Part shown: in pieces, positions 54,073 through 61,941 of the stretch
Position numbering within the stretch: the stretch's first letter is position 1
Layout of the letters: each line of letters begins with the position of its first letter
Assembly: GCA_031629035.1 (NCBI GenBank)
Contig: JAVLUG010000013.1
Location: forward strand, 30,534-94,533
Direction: 5' to 3'
DNA: 64,000 nt
Source of the DNA: MVYY01 sp012517575
GTDB taxonomy: Bacteria; Bacteroidota; Bacteroidia; Bacteroidales; Paludibacteraceae
Notes under the pieces: generated by a model
Seen by the model: the letters and a program-made list of their open reading frames with translations, nothing else
The model's database searches: none
Told to the model about the DNA's origin: nothing
Translations under genes and position numbers: made by a program

Positions 54073-55125
54073 TTATTTTTCTGGAGTTTTATTTTTTTCC
54101 AGCTCTTCAACTTTATTTTTTAACTCAGTCACCATTTTTTGCAATTCGGAGAGATTTTTAAATACTATGGAAGAACGGCGAAAATTCTGAATGGGAATGG
54201 CAGGAGAACCGATGATAACCTGGCCAGGAGTTTTTACCGAATTGGTTACACCCGACTGAGCTCCGATTTGTGTATTGTCGGCAATTTGCAAATGTCCTAC
54301 AATACCAACCTGTCCGCCTATCACGCAATTTTTTCCTATTTTGGTTGAACCGGCAATACCGGTTTGTGCAACAATTACTGTATTCTCACCAATTTCATCG
54401 TTATGAGCAATCTGCACCAAATTATCGATTTTCACACCTTTGTGGACAATGGTACTTCCCAATGTTGCACGATCGATAGTGGTATTGGCACCAACTTCAA
54501 TATCGTCTTCCAAAATGACGTTCCCAATTTGGGTAATTTTTTTGTAAGTACCGTCTTCCGACTGAGCAAAACCGAAACCATCGGCTCCTATCACCACGCC
54601 GGAATGCAGGATGCAATTGCTACCAATGCTGCACTCGGGATAAACATGTACACCGGAAAACAAAACGGTATTTTCTCCTACCGAAGAATTATCTTCAATG
54701 TTGCAATGAGAATAAATTTGCGTATTCTTGCCAATTTTTACATTTTCGCCCACATAAACAAAAGGAGCAATGTAAACATCTTCACCGATTTCGGCAGTGG
54801 GAGCTATGAAAGCCAATGGAGAAACACCATTTTTTTTGGGTTTGCTCTGTTCTACCATTGAAAAAAGTTGTGCCAAACATTCATAAGCATTGTTGACGCG
54901 TATAAGTGTGGCAGGAATTTCCTTTTCCGGCTTAAAATCCTTGTTTACCAATACAATACTTGCATTACAATCGTAAATATAATGACTGTATTTTGGATTT
55001 GATAAAAAAGTTATGGTTCCCGGCTTTCCTTCCTCTATTTTAGAAAAATTACCAACCTTTACCGTTGGATCTCCTTCCACCTGGCCACCTAAAAAATCTG
55101 CAATTTGTTGAGCTGTAAACTCCAT
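54073..55125 (-). CDS. lpxD: UDP-3-O-acylglucosamine N-acyltransferase
   Basis: The N-terminal uridine-binding domain (FTAQQIADFLGGQVEGDP) is followed by hexapeptide repeats and a C-terminal coiled helix (LSELQKMVTELKNKVEELE). The catalytic His lies in LVQIAHNDEIG. It adds the second acyl chain in lipid A synthesis. I use the ATG at 55125 and not 55149, because a promoter -7 element at 55147-55154 would place the transcript start below the longer one. It is first in lpxD, lpxC-fabZ, lpxA, glnS. Confidence 0.95.
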   Translation of the reverse strand: MEFTAQQIADFLGGQVEGDPTVKVGNFSKIEEGKPGTITFLSNPKYSHYIYDCNASIVLVNKDFKPEKEIPATLIRVNNAYECLAQLFSMVEQSKPKKNGVSPLAFIAPTAEIGEDVYIAPFVYVGENVKIGKNTQIYSHCNIEDNSSVGENTVLFSGVHVYPECSIGSNCILHSGVVIGADGFGFAQSEDGTYKKITQIGNVILEDDIEVGANTTIDRATLGSTIVHKGVKIDNLVQIAHNDEIGENTVIVAQTGIAGSTKIGKNCVIGGQVGIVGHLQIADNTQIGAQSGVTNSVKTPGQVIIGSPAIPIQNFRRSSIVFKNLSELQKMVTELKNKVEELEKNKTPEK

Positions 55126-55146
55126 AGTTTTAAAAAATTTTGGGTA

Positions 55147-55154
55147 CAAAAGTA
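55147..55154 (-). promoter_or_regulatory. Promoter -7 element of the lipid A operon
   Basis: TACTTTTG on the minus strand fits TAnnTTTG, 22 nt before the lpxD start. Confidence 0.5.
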
Positions 55155-55239
55155 CGAAAGAATTTTTAATTATTCACTTTGTAACACTTGTTATTTTAAT
55201 TCTTAAACTTCATTTCACTGAAAAAGTTTGTTTCAACAG

Positions 55240-56508
55240 CTAAAGTCGCCAATAACAAAAATAATTCTTGAAAACTTTCTTGGTCAATACATTTATGTTG
55301 AGCATATCGGAAGCTTCGGCAATATCTTTCACTGTTCCATCCTTATACAAAATATTTATTCTCTCATCAGCAGGATCATAGGTATCTGTACTGACAATTT
55401 CTTCTCCCATAAAATATTCCGCTTCCTGTTCTGAAACACCAAAATGCTGGCTGTATTTTTTCAGATATTCCATTTTTTGAGTTTCGTCCAAAGGCTCCTG
55501 TAGCATTTCCACCTTAAACAATTTTCTGTTGATGAAAGCATTGCAAAGAAAAGAAAGTACTTTATCGGAATGCTGCGCCCAAACCTTAATGGAACAAATC
55601 ACATCCGAATCATCGAGTTGAACAAAATAATCCAATGCTTCGGATGAATGAATAAAATTCTGCTTGTCAAGATGATGGTAAAGAAAATAGTGCAAAGCCG
55701 GAGAAGCAAATAATGTTTCACCCTTAGAGGCGAGTTCCTTAGCACGTTTAAGGATGTTTGTCAGCATTTTCTCGATAGCGACCAGCGTCTTGTGCAAATA
55801 CACCTGCCAGTACATCAAACGACGTGCCACCAGAAATTTTTCGATGGAATAAATACCTTTTAGTTCTACGACCAGTTCGCCTTGAAAAATATTCAACATT
55901 TTTATAATACGTGCAGAACCGATAATCCCTTCACTGACACCGCAGAAAAAACTATCTCTACTCAAGTAATCCATGCGGTCCATGTCGAGTTGTCCCGAAA
56001 CCAACTGATGCAAAAATTTTTTGGAATAAAGTCCGCTGAAAATTTCCTGGGTCAAAGCCAACTTATTATTCATTTCTTCGTTGAGTCGATGCATGAGCAT
56101 CATGGAAATTTCCTCATGATGAATTCCGGTTACCAAACTGTTTTCCATTGCATGTGAAAATGGACCGTGGCCAATGTCGTGCAGCAACATGCAAGCCCGC
56201 GCTGCCTGCTCTTCTTCGGTAGAAACAGCATGACCTTTCTGGCGTAGTTCCTCAATGGCTTCACCCATTAAATGCATGGCTCCCAGCGAATGCTGCAAGC
56301 GGGTATGTTGCGCTCCAGGATAAACATAGAATGAAACCCCCAACTGCTTGATGCGGTTTAATCTCTGAAAAAAAGGATGCTGAATGATTTCGTACAAAAA
56401 ATCATCCGGTATGTTGATAAAACCAAAAACCGGATCATTGATAATTTTTAGTTTGTTTGGTTGCAGCCGGCTTTCTCCAATCGCATTCTTTTCCGATGTA
56501 TTCGTCAT
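55240..56508 (-). CDS. HD-domain phosphohydrolase (SAMHD1/dGTPase-like)
   Basis: The HD metal site is visible: the first His in QHTRLQHSLGAMHL, the HD pair in MLLHDIGHGPFSH and later Asp in GQLDMDRMDYLSRD. These match the COG1078 family related to SAMHD1 and bacterial dGTP triphosphohydrolases. It may hydrolyse dNTPs, but substrates of this branch are mostly untested. It starts one base after pepD stops, so they are cotranscribed. Confidence 0.85.
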   Translation of the reverse strand: MTNTSEKNAIGESRLQPNKLKIINDPVFGFINIPDDFLYEIIQHPFFQRLNRIKQLGVSFYVYPGAQHTRLQHSLGAMHLMGEAIEELRQKGHAVSTEEEQAARACMLLHDIGHGPFSHAMENSLVTGIHHEEISMMLMHRLNEEMNNKLALTQEIFSGLYSKKFLHQLVSGQLDMDRMDYLSRDSFFCGVSEGIIGSARIIKMLNIFQGELVVELKGIYSIEKFLVARRLMYWQVYLHKTLVAIEKMLTNILKRAKELASKGETLFASPALHYFLYHHLDKQNFIHSSEALDYFVQLDDSDVICSIKVWAQHSDKVLSFLCNAFINRKLFKVEMLQEPLDETQKMEYLKKYSQHFGVSEQEAEYFMGEEIVSTDTYDPADERINILYKDGTVKDIAEASDMLNINVLTKKVFKNYFCYWRL

Positions 56509-56509
56509 T

Positions 56510-57952
56510 TTAGCTTTTTTCGAGAATTTTAAGCAGCCATTGCCAATATTTTCGAGTGGAAGATATACTTAATCGCTCGTTGGGAGAGTGAACACCATAC
56601 ATTTGTGGACCAATGGAAATCATATCCAGATAAGGATATTTTTTCAGAAAAAGGCCGCATTCTAGTCCGGCATGAATAGCGCGAACTTTCGGTTCTTCGC
56701 CGGTAATATTTTTGTAACAGACTTTGGCTTTCTGCAATATTTCGGAGTTCAAATTGGGTTTCCATCCCGGATATCCTTCACCATGTGTAACTTCAGCTTG
56801 CGCCAGAGTAAACACAGATTCCACCTGATGGGCAATATCGAACTTGGCCGATTCAACGGAACTGCGCTGACTGGTTATAATAAGGAAAGAATCATTCTCC
56901 TGTATTCGGACAGAAGCCAGATTGGTAGAGGTTTCCACCAAATTGGGCATATCTCTGCTAAAAGCCTTAACTCCGTGTGGACATGCATACAACGCATTCA
57001 AAAGCTTGTCGGAAGATTTTTTATCGAGTACCCTTTCAGGGAGTTTTTCGGAAGAAAGTATGATTTGCAAACCAGGTTCGTCTTCTTTGAGCTCGCTTTC
57101 TATCTCAGAAATGTACTCGTTGAGTAAAACACGAAGCGTTTCCTTTTCCTGAAAAGGCACAGAAGCTACGGCTTCGGCTTCACGCGGAATAGCATTGTGT
57201 AAATTTCCCCCTCGAAAATTATGAATCCGCAAATCGAGTTTTTTGTTGACATTCCACAAAAACCGATTCAGGATTTTTATGGCATTTCCATGTCTTTTAT
57301 CAATGTCGTCGCCAGAATGTCCTCCTTTCAGTCCTTTCACAGTCAGCGAGAAGGAAAAGAAATTTTCTGGAGATTTTTCGATAGTAAAAGGAAAATTGAC
57401 TGTCGTATCAATACCGCCGGCACACCCGATGAAAATTACACCGTCATCTTCCGAATCGAGATTGATAAGGATTTGTCCGCTCAAAAAGCCTTCTTCAATG
57501 GCCGAAGCTCCGGTTAGTCCGGTTTCTTCGTCAACTGTAAAAAGACACTCCAATGCTGGATGCTGAATATCGTTGGAAGTAAGTACAGCAAGCATCATAG
57601 CCATGCCAATGCCGTTGTCGGCGCCTAAAGTAGTACCCTTTGCCTTTATCCAGTCGCCATCAATAAACGTGTGAATGGGATCGGTCTCAAAATTATGCTG
57701 CACATCGCCGTCTTTTTCACAAACCATATCCATGTGCGACTGAAGAATGATTTTTTTGTGATTTTCGTAACCAATTGTTGCCGGTTTACAAATCAACACA
57801 TTTCCTGCTTTGTCTGTTTTGGCTTCAAGGCCATATTGTCGGGCAACGCCCAACAAATAATTCCTTATTTTTTCTTCTTTTTTAGAAGGTCTGGGAATTT
57901 GTGTGATTTCCCTGAAAAATTTCCAAACAACTGAAGGTTCCAGATTTTCCAT
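56510..57952 (-). CDS. pepD: Aminoacyl-histidine dipeptidase (peptidase D)
   Basis: An M20 metallopeptidase with zinc ligands in LQSHMDMVCEK, TLGADNGIGMAM and DEETGLTGASAI. GLKGGHSGDDI is in the lid domain, and GLECGLFLKKYP and SIGPQMYGVHSPNERL near the end are typical of PepD. It cleaves dipeptides such as Xaa-His in the cytoplasm. At 480 residues it is full length. A -7 element lies 37 nt upstream. Confidence 0.94.
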   Translation of the reverse strand: MENLEPSVVWKFFREITQIPRPSKKEEKIRNYLLGVARQYGLEAKTDKAGNVLICKPATIGYENHKKIILQSHMDMVCEKDGDVQHNFETDPIHTFIDGDWIKAKGTTLGADNGIGMAMMLAVLTSNDIQHPALECLFTVDEETGLTGASAIEEGFLSGQILINLDSEDDGVIFIGCAGGIDTTVNFPFTIEKSPENFFSFSLTVKGLKGGHSGDDIDKRHGNAIKILNRFLWNVNKKLDLRIHNFRGGNLHNAIPREAEAVASVPFQEKETLRVLLNEYISEIESELKEDEPGLQIILSSEKLPERVLDKKSSDKLLNALYACPHGVKAFSRDMPNLVETSTNLASVRIQENDSFLIITSQRSSVESAKFDIAHQVESVFTLAQAEVTHGEGYPGWKPNLNSEILQKAKVCYKNITGEEPKVRAIHAGLECGLFLKKYPYLDMISIGPQMYGVHSPNERLSISSTRKYWQWLLKILEKS

Positions 57953-57988
57953 AAATTAACTTTTATGCGTTGAGGAAAATTAAACTTA

Positions 57989-57996
57989 CAAAGATA
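57989..57996 (-). promoter_or_regulatory. Promoter -7 element of pepD
   Basis: TATCTTTG on the minus strand fits TAnnTTTG. No -33 match was found. Confidence 0.45.
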
Positions 57997-58089
57997 TTTA
58001 AAATTTTTGTATCGGAAGAAGGGAACTGACGGTAATTTTGAATTTTTATGCAAGTTATTGAAAATAGCAGTCACCCAGAAATAAATTGA

Positions 58090-58977
58090 TTACTTCAACT
58101 CTGCTGCTCCGCGAATTTCGGCCGAAACCTCGTTCACCCATCCTGCACGCTGAAAAACAGCTGTCTGTATTTTGATAAAACGAATTTTCTTCAAAGGAAC
58201 GGCATTGCCAAAAGAATCGACAGCATTGGAAATATCCAACTTATTGGAATGATGACTGGTATCATAATCGGTTCCGAAATTATTTTCGGCGTAGCCCCAA
58301 ACAAAACGGTCTTCGGGAACTTTCCAACTTTGCGTTTCTTGGGAGGAGTTGTTGTCATAAGCATCCGGCAATCGCGAGCCTTCAAGGGTAATGCTGTCTT
58401 CCGAGCAAGTTGGCCACCACCATGAAGAAGTGTTCAACGCTCCAAATCCCGAAATCAATTCCCCACTTTCTCCTTCGCTGTCTTTCCACCGAATGTTGTC
58501 ATTGGATGATGACGGCTTGTAATAGCGCACCCAATAATTTCTTTTTTCATTTTCAAACTGATTCCCTTTTAATTCATACCAAATTTCATTGGGTTGCCCA
58601 TCTCCGTTGTCATCTGACATTACATAAACAATTGCCGGTTCGGGCGAGGCTCCGGGCAAAGCAAATATTTCCAGATCATATCCATCTTTGTTTTGAATAT
58701 CGTGGTCGAATCCGGCAATTACATATCCTCCAAAACCACCTAAATACAAAAATCCCTTTTCATCCGAAGGCTCACCAATGAAATGTTCGATATCGGCCGG
58801 TTTTGCCAATTGGGCGTGTTGCCCAGGAGCATAAACATATTCAAAAACTTGCGCAACATAAATAGAGTTGGAAATATCCGACTCGTTTTCGTCTTTTTCG
58901 CTACACGAAAAAAACGACACCGCTACAATAAGAATGAAAATAAAAAGAAAATACCGTTTAAAAGATAATTGATCCAT
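58090..58977 (-). CDS. Surface lipoprotein of the Bacteroidota 'cell surface protein' type
   Basis: The ATG at 58977 gives a lipoprotein signal ending in VSFFSCSE; the frame is open to 59040 but that start lacks one. The mature part has LGGFGGYVIAGFDHDI, a calcium-loop-like SDDNGDGQPNE, NEIWYELKGNQFENE and FVWGYAENN. It resembles proteins I recall beside TonB-dependent cobalamin transporters in Bacteroidetes, but no transporter is here. A role in binding an external ligand is possible. The function is not established. Confidence 0.7.
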   Translation of the reverse strand: MDQLSFKRYFLFIFILIVAVSFFSCSEKDENESDISNSIYVAQVFEYVYAPGQHAQLAKPADIEHFIGEPSDEKGFLYLGGFGGYVIAGFDHDIQNKDGYDLEIFALPGASPEPAIVYVMSDDNGDGQPNEIWYELKGNQFENEKRNYWVRYYKPSSSNDNIRWKDSEGESGELISGFGALNTSSWWWPTCSEDSITLEGSRLPDAYDNNSSQETQSWKVPEDRFVWGYAENNFGTDYDTSHHSNKLDISNAVDSFGNAVPLKKIRFIKIQTAVFQRAGWVNEVSAEIRGAAELK

Positions 58978-59135
58978 AATACTTATTTTGTTAATAAAGT
59001 TGTTTTTGTATTGAAATAAAGGTTTAAGTTTTGACTGCAAAGTACAAAGTATTGAGTCTGATTTTCAAATAATTATAATTGATAGTTTCAGATAATCTAT
59101 ACTTTAAGATTGAATAAAAAAATTGACAGGTTTTG

Positions 59136-59166
59136 AAAAAAAAGTCCAACCCGGATTATTGGGTTG
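59136..59166 (-). terminator. Terminator after the DUF2027-Smr gene
   Basis: On the minus strand CAACCC and GGGTTG (59166-59147) form a six-base stem with an eight-base loop, followed by GACTTTTTTTT. Confidence 0.6.
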
Positions 59167-59226
59167 AATGGAATAATTTTAGAAATTCAAAAATTTCGGA
59201 CGTTCAAAAATAATTGTGTCAGGTGG

Positions 59227-60312
59227 TTATCGAATAGTAACCATTGTGGCGCCAAAACCATATTGTTGAAAGGAAGCATCCTGAAAATAATAGTTTTTGT
59301 ATTTGGTGCGGAGCAATTTTTCAATTTCATTTCGCAACACTCCTTCTCCTTTTCCGTGAATAAAAACAATTTTTTGTCCTTTCCGATTTTTATATTCGTT
59401 CAAAACGGATTCAAATTTTTCCAACTGCAATTTCAGCATATCGGTATTATTCATGCCGACCGTAGTATCGACCAGCTGATGGATATGCAAATCAACTTCA
59501 ACAATTTCCAATTTATTTGCCGGTTTGCTGATGCGTGGTCGCCGTTCAGGCTTTTCTTTTTGTGAAATAGCTTGTTTAATTTCTTCCGTTGAAATATTCT
59601 GCAATTGACGGGTCTCCATTTCTTCCAAAGGATTCAGCATCATGGCAGGAACATCGAAATAATCATTTTCACCGAAACTATGAAGTTTGTAAAACTTCAT
59701 CAGGTTCACTTTGAGGTCGATATCGATAACTTGTTGCGGCCGATAAGTTTTATCTTTTTTAAAGGGAATGATTTGAACCCGAATTTTTTCCCATGCATTC
59801 AGTTCTTCTTTTTTAATTTCTGCTATCCATTCCTGCATGTTAGGTTCTATTAAGCCGTTTGCAACGCTTTTACACCATTCGTTTTCAAACAGTGCAATGT
59901 TGTAAAACAGGAAATAATTGCTGTCGTTCACCAAATAAAAGTCGTTGGAAGTGGTCTGAAGTTGCTTGATATCTTCTGGCACAAAAGCCAGCAAAACTTT
60001 CAGATTTTCTCCTTCGGGCGTTTCAAAAATTTCTTCTTTCGTAATTTCAGGTTTTGGTTGTATGTTGATGGATTTAGCGGCCGGCGATTCGTTCTCACTT
60101 ATAAAAGCTGCTGGAGCCGATTTAAAATCTTTTTTGGGAAAATTGGTATTTTCATTTACTTCCGGTATAACCACGCATTCTCTTTCCAACATGGGAATTT
60201 CAAATCCGTCGGCATCGGAAACGTACACGATTTTTTCTTTTTCATCAACTCTGGTAACAATTCCCCCTCCTGTAGAATTGAGAAAACGTACTTTATCTCC
60301 TACTTTTATCAT
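59227..60312 (-). CDS. DUF2027 / Smr domain protein
   Basis: The N-terminus (VGDKVRFLNSTGGGIVTRVD) is an SH3-like DUF2027 segment. A middle domain of about 150 residues follows. The C-terminal 90 residues are an Smr domain, with VEVDLHIHQLVD, VFIHGKGEGVLRNEIEKLL and a final GFGATMVTIR. Smr domains nick DNA or RNA in MutS2 and related proteins. There is no MutS ATPase here, so this is not MutS2. Its target is unknown. It is widespread in Bacteroidota. Confidence 0.85.
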   Translation of the reverse strand: MIKVGDKVRFLNSTGGGIVTRVDEKEKIVYVSDADGFEIPMLERECVVIPEVNENTNFPKKDFKSAPAAFISENESPAAKSINIQPKPEITKEEIFETPEGENLKVLLAFVPEDIKQLQTTSNDFYLVNDSNYFLFYNIALFENEWCKSVANGLIEPNMQEWIAEIKKEELNAWEKIRVQIIPFKKDKTYRPQQVIDIDLKVNLMKFYKLHSFGENDYFDVPAMMLNPLEEMETRQLQNISTEEIKQAISQKEKPERRPRISKPANKLEIVEVDLHIHQLVDTTVGMNNTDMLKLQLEKFESVLNEYKNRKGQKIVFIHGKGEGVLRNEIEKLLRTKYKNYYFQDASFQQYGFGATMVTIR

Positions 60313-60411
60313 GTTGTTCGGTTTTTCGAAAAATATTTTTAAATCTTTATCTTCTGAACTGCTTTTGTAGCAGCGAAATACGAATGGTTCGGAAAATTTT
60401 TTGATTTTTCG

Positions 60412-60419
60412 TATCTTTG
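60412..60419 (+). promoter_or_regulatory. Promoter -7 element of queA
   Basis: TATCTTTG fits TAnnTTTG. It lies inside the longest queA frame, so the transcript starts near 60425 and translation must begin downstream. Confidence 0.5.
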
Positions 60420-60451
60420 CGCAAAATTACAACAATATTTTTGTATCTCCC

Positions 60452-61684
60452 GTGAACGAATTAAAAGAAAAACCTAATTTTTCCATTGATGATTTCGATT
60501 ATCCCCTGCCCGAAGAACGTATTGCCAAATATCCATTAAAAAAGCGCGATGCTTCCAAATTACTGGTTTACAGGGACAGAACAATTACCGAAAATGTTTT
60601 TAGCAATATTGCTTCTTTCTTGCCCGAAAATGCTTTACTGGTCTACAACAACACAAAAGTAATAGAAGCCCGCATTCATTTCAGGAAAGAAACCGGAGCA
60701 CTGATAGAAGTTTTTTGTCTTGAGCCAGCTCATCCGGCAGATTATGCATTATCCCTTTCGTCTACAAAAGAATGTGTTTGGAAATGTTTTGTCGGAAATC
60801 AAAAAAAATGGAAAAAAGGCATTTTGAAGAAAGAACTCGAAATAAACGGAACATCATTTACTTTTTCCGCCGAATTGCTCGAAAGAAAAGGAAATGTGAA
60901 TTTTGTTCGCTTTCAATGGAACAATGAAAATATTCACTTTGCCGAAATTTTGGAAAAGGCGGGAGAATTGCCTATTCCTCCTTACTTACACAGGCCTACG
61001 GAAGAAAGCGATTTGATTACCTATCAAACGGTATATGCAAAAATTAAAGGTTCGGTTGCCGCTCCAACGGCGGGTTTGCATTTTACGTCTGAAGTTTTTG
61101 AAAGTTTGAAATCCCGTAATATAGAAACTGCCGAATTGACTTTGCACGTGGGCGCCGGAACTTTTCAACCGGTAAAAACCCAACAGATTGCCGATCACCA
61201 AATGCACACTGAAGTTATTGAAATTCAAAAAAGAACAATAGAAAAACTGTTAAAAAACATAGGAAAAATCATTGCAGTGGGAACTACTTCTGTGCGGACT
61301 CTGGAAAGTTTGTATTACATTGGCTTGCTTATAGAAAAACAACAATTTCCCGACGAAAATCATCCTTACTTTTTCATCCCGCAATGGATGCCTTACCAGA
61401 CTGAATGTGCACTGACTACCGAAGCATCATTGAAATTGATATTGAACGAGATGAACAAAAGAAATATCTCCTTGCTTCATGCTCAAACGCAGCTGATAAT
61501 TCAACCCGGTTACACATTTCGGATGATAAACGGAATGATTACCAATTTTCACCAACCTAAAAGCACCTTACTTTTGTTGGTCTCTGCTTTTGTTGATGGC
61601 AACTGGCGCGAGATTTACGATTTTGCCCTCTCTCACGATTTTCGTTTCCTTAGCTATGGAGACAGTTCCTTGTTATTGAAATAG
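60452..61684 (+). CDS. queA: S-adenosylmethionine:tRNA ribosyltransferase-isomerase
   Basis: FDYPLPEERIAKYPL begins the family, and GSVAAPTAGLHFT, LTLHVGAGTFQPV and MITNFHQPKSTLLLLVSAF are conserved QueA segments. It transfers the ribosyl part of S-adenosylmethionine to 7-aminomethyl-deazaguanine in tRNA during queuosine synthesis. The longest frame starts at a TTG (60401), upstream of the -7 element, so I chose the GTG at 60452, giving 410 residues. The start is inferred. Confidence 0.93.
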   Translation: MNELKEKPNFSIDDFDYPLPEERIAKYPLKKRDASKLLVYRDRTITENVFSNIASFLPENALLVYNNTKVIEARIHFRKETGALIEVFCLEPAHPADYALSLSSTKECVWKCFVGNQKKWKKGILKKELEINGTSFTFSAELLERKGNVNFVRFQWNNENIHFAEILEKAGELPIPPYLHRPTEESDLITYQTVYAKIKGSVAAPTAGLHFTSEVFESLKSRNIETAELTLHVGAGTFQPVKTQQIADHQMHTEVIEIQKRTIEKLLKNIGKIIAVGTTSVRTLESLYYIGLLIEKQQFPDENHPYFFIPQWMPYQTECALTTEASLKLILNEMNKRNISLLHAQTQLIIQPGYTFRMINGMITNFHQPKSTLLLLVSAFVDGNWREIYDFALSHDFRFLSYGDSSLLLK

Positions 61685-61776
61685 TTGTGAATTAAAAATT
61701 TGGCAGCAACGTGAATTATCCTTCTTAATTGAAAAAATTACATTTCAAGTTTAAAGCCTTGCTTCAAACATTTTTA

Positions 61777-61856
61777 TTTTAAAAACTCTCGTTTTTCATA
61801 CCGTTCTATTTTCTAAGAAAAACTCAAGTTTTTAAAATCGGTTTTTCGTGAAAAAC
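61777..61856. repeat. Nested inverted repeats between queA and the CLC gene
   Basis: TTTTAAAAACT (61777-61787) pairs with AGTTTTTAAAA (61827-61837), and inside it GTTTTTC (61791-61797) pairs with GAAAAAC (61817-61823). A second GTTTTTC/GAAAAAC pair follows at 61841-61856. The outer hairpin may end queA transcription; the repeated unit allows alternative folds. Confidence 0.5.
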
Positions 61857-61886
61857 AAGTTATTTTCCCCTGTAAGTGATATTGAT

Positions 61887-61919
61887 TTTGTGAAAATTAA
61901 AAATTATCACGTAAATTTG
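61887..61919 (+). promoter_or_regulatory. Promoter of the CLC transporter gene
   Basis: TTTG (61887-61890) and TAAATTTG (61912-61919) are 21 nt apart. The start site would be about 16 nt before the ATG at 61942. Confidence 0.65.
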
Positions 61920-61941
61920 TCCGAAGTTTTTCACGAATATT

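Noticed and set aside
54015..54110. N-terminal extension of LpxC-FabZ
   Set aside because: It overlaps the lpxD end and adds a Lys-rich segment not found in LpxC.
60401..60451. TTG-initiated extension of QueA
   Set aside because: The -7 element TATCTTTG lies within it, so it would be upstream of the transcript start.
61857..61941. Fluoride riboswitch ahead of the CLC gene
   Set aside because: I could not find the conserved GGxGATGG-type start or pseudoknot pattern in this stretch.
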